Assembly: GCA_002428735.1 (NCBI GenBank)
Contig: DIXO01000028.1
Location: 97,660 to 161,659 of the forward strand
Direction of reading: 5' to 3'
DNA from: Syntrophaceae bacterium UBA6078
Lineage (GTDB): Bacteria; Desulfobacterota; Syntrophia; Syntrophales; UBA2210
Length of the DNA stretch: 64,000 nucleotides
Shown here: piece by piece, positions 58,865 to 64,000 of the stretch
Layout: every line of letters starts with the position of its first letter
How positions within the stretch are numbered: position 1 is the first letter of the stretch
Notes under the pieces: generated by a model
What the model was told of the DNA's origin: nothing
What the model saw: the letters and a program-made list of their open reading frames with translations, nothing else
Database searches by the model: none
Translations under genes and position numbers: made by a program

Positions 58865-59701
58865 TTGAAATCATTGGCTGAAACAATAGCAGAGCGCCTT
58901 GAAGCGCTGTATGAGCGATACAACAGGCGCGAGTTTGTCAGTCCCGATCCAATCGAATTTCTGTACCGGTACGACGATCCAGGCGATCGGGAGATTGTGG
59001 GACTCGTTGCCTCCTCTCTCGCCTATGGGAGGGTCGGCCAGATAAACCGGAGCGTCGCGGCCGCACTCGAAAAGATCGGCCCATCGCCATCCCGCTTTCT
59101 GAAAGAGATTCCGGCTCCATCACTGCGCAGGGCCTTTTCCGGATTCAGGCACCGCTTCACCTCCGGGGATGAGATGGCGGATATGCTCCTTGGTGTCCGG
59201 GCCGTTGTCGAGAAATACGGTTCCCTGGGCGCCTGTTTCAGGGCATGTTGCGATCAGGGGACACAGACGGTGCGAGAGGCTGTGGTTCCTTTTGTAGAGA
59301 AACTGTGCTCTGTGTTTGCGGGCTGCCACAACAGTCTCCTCCCTTCACCCGCAAAGGGAAGCTGTTGCAAAAGGCTGCACCTCTTCCTTCGCTGGATGGT
59401 GCGCCGCGACGATATCGACCCCGGCGGCTGGGATGATATCCCCCCATCGGCGCTGATCATTCCTCTCGACACCCACATGCACCGGGTATGCCTGGGGCTG
59501 GGTTTCACGAAGCGGCGCCAGGCCGATATGAAAACGGCGCTGGAGATCACGGATGCCTTCAGGGATATGGTCCCTCATGATCCGGTGCGATACGATTTCA
59601 TTTTGACGCGGTCGGGGATCTGGAAAAACGCCGGCGTTGAGTTTCCGGCTGATACGGACATGCTGAACGGCACAACAGAAAGGATAAACGATGAAGCTTG
59701 A
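58865..59701 (+). CDS. TIGR02757 (DUF2400) family protein
   Basis: 278 residues from a TTG at 58865; TTG 58874 is possible. PIEFLYRYDDPGDREIVGLVAS and the C-terminal LIIPLDTHMHRVCLGLGFTKRRQAD with HDPVRYDFILTRSGI mark this family, which has a helix-hairpin-helix base-excision-like fold but no proven activity. It lacks the Fe-S cysteines of endonuclease III. It overlaps the next gene by 11 bp. Whether it belongs functionally to the redox operon is unclear. Confidence 0.85.
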   Translation: MKSLAETIAERLEALYERYNRREFVSPDPIEFLYRYDDPGDREIVGLVASSLAYGRVGQINRSVAAALEKIGPSPSRFLKEIPAPSLRRAFSGFRHRFTSGDEMADMLLGVRAVVEKYGSLGACFRACCDQGTQTVREAVVPFVEKLCSVFAGCHNSLLPSPAKGSCCKRLHLFLRWMVRRDDIDPGGWDDIPPSALIIPLDTHMHRVCLGLGFTKRRQADMKTALEITDAFRDMVPHDPVRYDFILTRSGIWKNAGVEFPADTDMLNGTTERINDEA

Positions 59702-60419
59702 CCGATGGAAGATATTCTGGGGCGCGGCGCTCCTTCTACTCTCGACGGGTTTTTACGTGTTCCATTATCTGACCTTCCGGGATCCTCACCATCTCTTCAT
59801 CTTCCTGGTGGGAGACATCGCCTTCGTCTTTATCGAGGTGCTGATCGTGACCATGATCATTCACGAACTCCTTGATTACCGGGACCGGAAGGCGAAGCTG
59901 CACAGGCTGAACATGGTCATCGGCGCCTTTTTCAGCGAAATCGGGACGGAACTGCTGAGAAGATTTTCCCGGTTTGACAAGAATTCCGGACAGATTAGGT
60001 CAGGGCCTGACGGGTTCAAAGACTGGCTGAATGCCAAAGGGCGGTGCGAGACCTACCAGCCGGCTGTTAATTTAAGACAGGGTGATCTGAAGGCGCTCCA
60101 GGACTTCTTTCTGGAGAAGCGGGCCTTCATGCTGGTCCTGATCCAGAACTCCAATCTCTTGGAACATGACAACTTTTCAGACCTCCTGTGGGCCATATTC
60201 CACCTGGGCGAAGAACTGTTGTACCGGGAAGATGTGGAACATATGACGGATACCGATCGCCGGCACCTCGAGGTCGATATGCAGCGGGCCTATACCGCCT
60301 TGATCGTTCATTGGGTAAACCATATGCGACATCTGAAAGGCGCGTATCCGCACCTCTTCTCTCTGGCCGCCCGGATGAATCCCTTCGACCCGAATGCCTC
60401 TCCTGTCGTCAAGGAGTAA
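59691..60419 (+). CDS. Membrane-anchored hypothetical protein
   Basis: 242 residues with two N-terminal membrane helices (IFWGAALLLLSTGFYVFHYL and LFIFLVGDIAFVFIEVLIVTM) and a helical cytoplasmic domain with HNRLNMVIGAFFSEIG-like HRLNMVIGAFFSEIGTELL. Conserved-looking His/Asp/Glu in WAIFHLGEELLYREDVEHM and IVHWVNHMRHLKGAYPHLFSLA. I recognise no named family, but similar two-helix proteins are widespread in Deltaproteobacteria. It ends the operon before the promoter at 60453. Confidence 0.7.
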   Translation: MKLDRWKIFWGAALLLLSTGFYVFHYLTFRDPHHLFIFLVGDIAFVFIEVLIVTMIIHELLDYRDRKAKLHRLNMVIGAFFSEIGTELLRRFSRFDKNSGQIRSGPDGFKDWLNAKGRCETYQPAVNLRQGDLKALQDFFLEKRAFMLVLIQNSNLLEHDNFSDLLWAIFHLGEELLYREDVEHMTDTDRRHLEVDMQRAYTALIVHWVNHMRHLKGAYPHLFSLAARMNPFDPNASPVVKE

Positions 60420-60452
60420 GAGATCGGTTCGGGTTCGCCGCGCGGATTGCAC

Positions 60453-60481
60453 TTGATAATTGAGCCCCCGGATTGTATAGT
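60453..60481 (+). promoter_or_regulatory. Promoter of the CoA ligase-ACT operon
   Basis: TTGATA (60453-60458), 17 bp, TATAGT (60476-60481). Transcription would begin near 60488, right at the first possible ATG (60490), which favours the start codon at 60514 that has its own ribosome site. Confidence 0.65.
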
Positions 60482-60513
60482 TCCCCGGCATGAATGAGAT
60501 GAAGGAGACGGAC

Positions 60514-61812
60514 ATGTACTGGGAAGAAGCAATTGAAACAATGCCGCGGGAGAAGCTGGAAGCCCTCCAGCTTGAGCGGCTGAAGAAGAGCGTGGAAAAG
60601 GCCTCCGGGTCCATCTTTTACGGGGACCTGTTCAAAAAGATCGGTCTCGATCCGAAGGGGATTACCTCCCTGGAGGATATCAGGAAGATCCCTTTCACGA
60701 CCAAGGACGATCTCCGGGAGCACTGGCCCTACGGATTTCTGGCCGTTCCCAAGGACGATCTGGTCCGTATGCATTCATCTTCCGGGACGACCGGCCGGGC
60801 GACTGTCATCTTTCATACCCAGAGCGATATCGACGAGTGGACAAATATCGTGGCCCGTTCCATGTACATGACCGGGATGCGCCGGAGCGACGTCTTTCAG
60901 AACATGATGACCTACGGTCTCTTCACCGGGGGCCTCGGGTTTCATTACGGCGCGGAGAAGGTGGGGGCGCTGATTATCCCGGCGGGTTCGGGAAACAGCA
61001 AGCGCCAGATACAATTGATGCAGGATTTCGGAACCACGACGATACACATCATCCCCAGTTACGCCCTGCACCTGACCTCGGTCTTTGAAGAGGTGGGGGT
61101 GGATCCCCGGCGCGACACACAACTCACCCGGGCCTTCCTGGGGGCGGAACCCCACTCGGAAAAGACGCGGAAAAAAATCGAGGAGTTTTACGGCGTCAAG
61201 GCCTACAATTCCTACGGCCTGTCGGAAATGGACGGCCCGGGTGTCGCCTTTGAGTGCCCGCACCAGAACGGGATGCATCTCTGGGAAGATAATTTCATTC
61301 TCGAGATCATTAATCCTGACACCATGGAGCCTGTTGCGGAGGGCGAGGAAGGGGAGATGGTTCTGACGACCCTCCTCCGAGAAGGGATGCCCATCCTCAG
61401 ATACCGGACGAAAGACCTCACCCGGGTCATCCCCGGCCCCTGCGAATGCGGCAGGGTCCACCGGCGGATTGAGCGGATCAAGGGGCGGACGGATGACATG
61501 CTGATCCTCAAGGGGGTCAACATATTTCCCATTCAGATCGAAAAGAAGCTGATGGATATACCGGGGGTGGGGACCAACTTTTTGATCATCCTGGAGAGGG
61601 AGGGATTCAACGATCTCATGATCGTTAGGGTCGAGGTGGGCAGGGAATTCTTCTCCGGCGATTTGAAGCAGCTTGAGGCCTTGCGGCGCAGGATCGTCGA
61701 AGAGTTGAAAAGCGATATCCTGATAACGCCGAAGGTCGAACTGGTCGAACCCGGCGCCCTTCCCAAAAGCGAAGGGAAAGCAGTCAGGGTTGTTGATAAC
61801 AGGGAGGATTAA
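60514..61812 (+). CDS. paaK: Phenylacetate-CoA ligase family protein
   Basis: 432 residues from the ATG at 60514 with AAGGAG 7 bases upstream; ATGs at 60490 and 60499 are formal alternatives. It activates an aromatic or other carboxylic acid to its CoA thioester using ATP. The AMP-binding loop HSSSGTTGRATV lies near residue 87-98, NSYGLSEMDGPGVAFEC near 230-246, and LRYRTKDLT near 290. Downstream RIKGRTDDMLILKGVNIFP is the hinge to the C-terminal domain. The ACT gene 4 bp downstream is the usual partner. Confidence 0.92.
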   Translation: MYWEEAIETMPREKLEALQLERLKKSVEKASGSIFYGDLFKKIGLDPKGITSLEDIRKIPFTTKDDLREHWPYGFLAVPKDDLVRMHSSSGTTGRATVIFHTQSDIDEWTNIVARSMYMTGMRRSDVFQNMMTYGLFTGGLGFHYGAEKVGALIIPAGSGNSKRQIQLMQDFGTTTIHIIPSYALHLTSVFEEVGVDPRRDTQLTRAFLGAEPHSEKTRKKIEEFYGVKAYNSYGLSEMDGPGVAFECPHQNGMHLWEDNFILEIINPDTMEPVAEGEEGEMVLTTLLREGMPILRYRTKDLTRVIPGPCECGRVHRRIERIKGRTDDMLILKGVNIFPIQIEKKLMDIPGVGTNFLIILEREGFNDLMIVRVEVGREFFSGDLKQLEALRRRIVEELKSDILITPKVELVEPGALPKSEGKAVRVVDNRED

Positions 61813-61816
61813 GAAG

Positions 61817-62272
61817 ATGATCGCCTATCAGCTTTCCATATTCGCGGAAAACAAGCCGGGCAGGCTGGCGAAGGTCACCCGCATTTTAAAGAAGGGAAAG
61901 ATCAATATCCGCGCCATGACCATCTCGACCTCGGACGCCTTCGGGGTGATTAACGCCCTGGTGGAAAATCCGGAGAGTGCACGTGCGCTTCTGGAGAAAG
62001 AGGGTCTGACCGTGAGCCTGAAGGAGGTGATTGCGGTCGTGATTGAGGATAAGCCGGGGGGACTTGACGGCCTGATTCAGCTTCTCTTCGAGCAGGGGAT
62101 CAACATCGAGAATGCGTACGGGTTTGTTCTGGAGAGCCGCAAGAAAGCGGTCTTTGTGGTCGATGTTGATCAACTGGATCAGACGCAGAAGATTCTTAAG
62201 AATGCGGGATTCGAGACGCTGGACACGAAAGCCCTCTCCGCCATAGAGCCCTTTCACTACATGAACTACTGA
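61817..62272 (+). CDS. Tandem ACT-domain protein
   Basis: 151 residues from the ATG at 61817, GGGAGG upstream. Two ACT domains: residues 1-70 (YQLSIFAENKPGRLAKVTRI) and 71-140 (VIAVVIEDKPGGLDGLIQLL), each with the ligand-turn Gly. Such proteins accompany PaaK in many anaerobes and may sense amino or aryl acids. Coupled translation with paaK is likely. Confidence 0.9.
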   Translation: MIAYQLSIFAENKPGRLAKVTRILKKGKINIRAMTISTSDAFGVINALVENPESARALLEKEGLTVSLKEVIAVVIEDKPGGLDGLIQLLFEQGINIENAYGFVLESRKKAVFVVDVDQLDQTQKILKNAGFETLDTKALSAIEPFHYMNY

Positions 62273-62322
62273 CGGGGATTAGAATTCTCTATTTTCAATG
62301 AGATCATTCAAGGAGTAACACT

Positions 62323-62760
62323 ATGGCTCACGAAGACGCGGGGCACTATGCAGCAAAACATGGAACGAAAACCACCCGCCCGGCCCCGGCAGTTGAACAG
62401 GCCCTGAAGGGCGTAATCAAGAACGGTACGGTCACCTGTGCCGCCGCTCATAAGATTGCCCATACCCTGGGAGTTTCTCCCGCAGAGGTGGGGGTAGCCA
62501 TTGATCTTATGGAGGCGCGGCTGACCAGATGCCAGTTGGGACTCTTCGGGTATACCCCTGAGAGCAGGATCATCAAGCCGGCAGATGCGGTTGCGCCCGA
62601 CGTGGAAGCGGCCATACGGGGAACGCTGGTTGACGGCAAGATTACCTGTCTCGCATCCTGGGAGATCGCGAAGAGATTCGGCATTGCCAGGATGGATGTT
62701 GCCTGCGCCTGCGAAGCCCTGCGCATCAAAATAACGTCCTGCCAGTTGGGGGCGTTTTAG
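62323..62760 (+). CDS. Internally duplicated small protein of unknown function
   Basis: 145 residues. Two repeats of about 55 residues: 22-78 (VEQALKGVIKNGTVTC ... TRCQLGLFGY) and 90-145 (VEAAIRGTLVDGKITC ... TSCQLGAF). Each has a Cys after a T-C turn, a helix-turn-helix-like middle (KIAHTLGVSPAEVGVAIDLM; EIAKRFGIARMDVACACEAL) and ends CQLG-x-F. The repeat looks like a winged-helix or DNA/metal-binding unit with two cysteines. I do not know its role. It stands alone, 50 bp after the ACT gene, with AAGGAG upstream. Confidence 0.75.
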   Translation: MAHEDAGHYAAKHGTKTTRPAPAVEQALKGVIKNGTVTCAAAHKIAHTLGVSPAEVGVAIDLMEARLTRCQLGLFGYTPESRIIKPADAVAPDVEAAIRGTLVDGKITCLASWEIAKRFGIARMDVACACEALRIKITSCQLGAF

Positions 62761-62953
62761 TGTAATACCGCCAACGGCCTGCCTGAACTCTTTACACTGT
62801 TTGGTGCCCGCTTAAAAGGTCAGCGAGACATGCTGTGCTCGCACAAGGCTTCTCTGCCTGAGTGGCATCAATGCCCTTGGTCTACAAAGGCGTGCTTACC
62901 TGCCATCTGGGTAACACAAGGTATCGACGCCTTCTTCACTGATGAAACGACGA

Positions 62954-63163
62954 TCAATCTTCAAACCGGAAAGATATATTGACGCGTGCCCGGTAGCTTT
63001 TTATTTTTCCATCCTCTATGGTCATGTCCAGCCGGGTAATTTCCGCAACCCGTAAGTCATGAATGCTGGAGCTGGCTGTCTCTACCGCATTCCTGGCCGC
63101 ATCCTCCCACGACAAGTCGCTTGTTCCCACTACCTCTATAATCTTGTAAACGCTGTCAGCCAT
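62954..63163 (-). CDS. Dodecin
   Basis: 69 residues from the ATG at 63163, AAGGAGG upstream. MADSVYKIIEVVGTSDLSWE begins the dodecin fold in pieces, then AARNAVETASSSIHDLR and KIKSYRARVNISFRFED. Dodecins are twelve-mer shells that bind flavin or CoA and buffer free flavins. It lies directly beside the universal stress gene, on the same strand. Confidence 0.92.
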   Translation of the reverse strand: MADSVYKIIEVVGTSDLSWEDAARNAVETASSSIHDLRVAEITRLDMTIEDGKIKSYRARVNISFRFED

Positions 63164-63305
63164 GATGTTCCTCCTTGTTTCGTTGACATAAAACATTGAA
63201 CACAATTCATGTCCCCATTGGCAATACAGATAAACCTCCACTCCGTATGTAACGGACCCGGCCGGTTTCATGTATGATGCAATGAGTCCTCAGGCGGTAG
63301 TGCCC

Positions 63306-63770
63306 TTACTCCGGCAAAGGGATTATAAAGACGGGTTTTTTGGATCTCCTCAGTACCCGTTTTGCTACATTTCCGAGGAAGGTATGGGTCCATCCGCCCG
63401 CTCCATGGTTCCCCATGATGATCACATCACAGTCCTGATCCGCCGCGACCTTCAGAATCACTTCAACCGGGTTTCCTTCTTCTACGATGATGTCTTTGAT
63501 CCTTTTCAGGCACTCAGCTTTGTCTTTAAGTTCGCTTTTACAAAATTCGTCAAGACGGCGACCCAGCTCTTCTCTCGTCCCTTTTTCCAATGGTGCAACA
63601 TCTCTTTCAATGCCGTATGCGCGGGTTCGCGAGCGCATTTCTTCGATAACATGCAGTACGACTATCTCGGCGTCGTGTTTCTCTGCAGTATTTACGGCAT
63701 AACGAAAGGCATATATTGCATTTTTTGAAAGATCCGTTGTGTAAAGAACCTTCTTAATTTTCGGTATCAC
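63306..63770 (-). CDS. Universal stress protein (UspA family)
   Basis: 154 residues from a GTG at 63770 with AAGGAGG 6 bases before it; the open frame to 63899 has no ribosome site. IKKVLYTTDLSKNAIYAFRYAVN is the N-terminal strand-helix in pieces, and the C-terminal MGNHGAGGWTHTFLGNVAKRVL (near 118-139, in pieces) carries the G-x2-G-x9-G ATP-binding signature, so this is an ATP-binding Usp. Its promoter should lie at 63771-63900. Confidence 0.93.
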   Translation of the reverse strand: MIPKIKKVLYTTDLSKNAIYAFRYAVNTAEKHDAEIVVLHVIEEMRSRTRAYGIERDVAPLEKGTREELGRRLDEFCKSELKDKAECLKRIKDIIVEEGNPVEVILKVAADQDCDVIIMGNHGAGGWTHTFLGNVAKRVLRRSKKPVFIIPLPE

Positions 63771-64000
63771 GGTGCCCTCCTTAGGATAGTATTTTGTGCT
63801 ACTTTCTCGTATTGGTGAAGTAACATGTGGAAAACTCACGAAGGGTGTCAATTCTTTCAGTCTGGGCAAAGCAAGAAACGGAGGCAACACCCTGCGCACG
63901 TCAAAAGACTCTCACAAACTACACTCGGTTCATATCGTACTCGAAATTTTAAAAATCTGCAAGAAATCGTAACAGAAATGTCAGGAGCACGTAATATGTC
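63771..64000. other. Window end upstream of the universal stress gene
   Basis: 230 bp, AT-rich. It should contain the minus-strand promoter of the stress-protein gene. I see no further gene or repeat. Confidence 0.4.

Overview
The window reads as a chromosome segment of an anaerobic, GC-rich deltaproteobacterium (Desulfobacterota sensu lato, of the kind that lives by syntrophy or sulfate reduction). The sequence signs are ferredoxin-linked 2-oxoacid oxidation, a flavodiiron/rubrerythrin/desulfoferrodoxin oxygen-defence set, System II cytochrome c maturation, a very haem-rich membrane cytochrome, TRAP transporters, and a LutAB-fusion/GlcD/GlcF lactate-type oxidation set like that of Desulfovibrio. 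I cannot name the genus from the sequence.

Region by region. (1) 1-3181: an AT-richer tail of an integron gene-cassette array. Four attC-like sites separate a small membrane-protein cassette, a putative PD-(D/E)XK nuclease cassette, a DUF5677-type cassette and an RHH/MazF toxin-antitoxin cassette; the integrase would lie to the left, outside the window. (2) 3182-9185: housekeeping block: an unidentified structured RNA candidate, rho, rpmE, prfA, a cyclophilin and an ABC-F ATPase. (3) 9200-16008: a Tat-exported flavoprotein reductase, a 15-haem CbcL-like cytochrome c/b fusion, and ResB/CcsA haem-ligation proteins. (4) 16082-22903: an MFS transporter and a TonB-like protein on the minus strand, then tadA, two tRNA-Ser genes, SRP RNA, dnaX-ybaB-recR and class I fumarase subunits. 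(5) 22952-37759: a lower-GC catabolic island with two aconitase-X (large plus small) pairs, a split UxaA-type dehydratase, two GntR-family regulators, two TRAP transporters and an exported DsrE-like protein framed by a perfect 15-bp inverted repeat. (6) 37867-49320: LutC, a LutA-LutB fusion, GlcD-like and GlcF-like subunits, a four-subunit 2-oxoacid:ferredoxin oxidoreductase and a NuoF/GltD-like plus NuoG-like electron-transfer pair. (7) 49392-51112: tRNA-Asn and an accessory DUF4143-type ATPase. (8) 51327-60419: a long operon for O2, peroxide and superoxide reduction which runs into a Tat-exported ferredoxin and cytochrome b with no catalytic subunit. (9) 60453-63770: phenylacetate-CoA ligase with an ACT protein, an internally duplicated protein, dodecin and a universal stress protein.

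How the genes may work together (inference): regions 5 and 6 form a route in which TRAP systems import a hydroxy- or sugar acid, AcnX and UxaA enzymes dehydrate or rearrange it, Lut/Glc flavo-iron-sulfur complexes oxidise the 2-hydroxy acid to a 2-oxoacid, and the ferredoxin oxidoreductase makes an acyl-CoA with electrons passed to NAD(P)H. Region 3 is a plausible quinol-dependent respiratory branch. The substrate of the AcnX/UxaA island and the acceptor of the region 3 reductase are unknown and are the most promising leads; the DsrE inverted-repeat unit and the cassette proteins come next.
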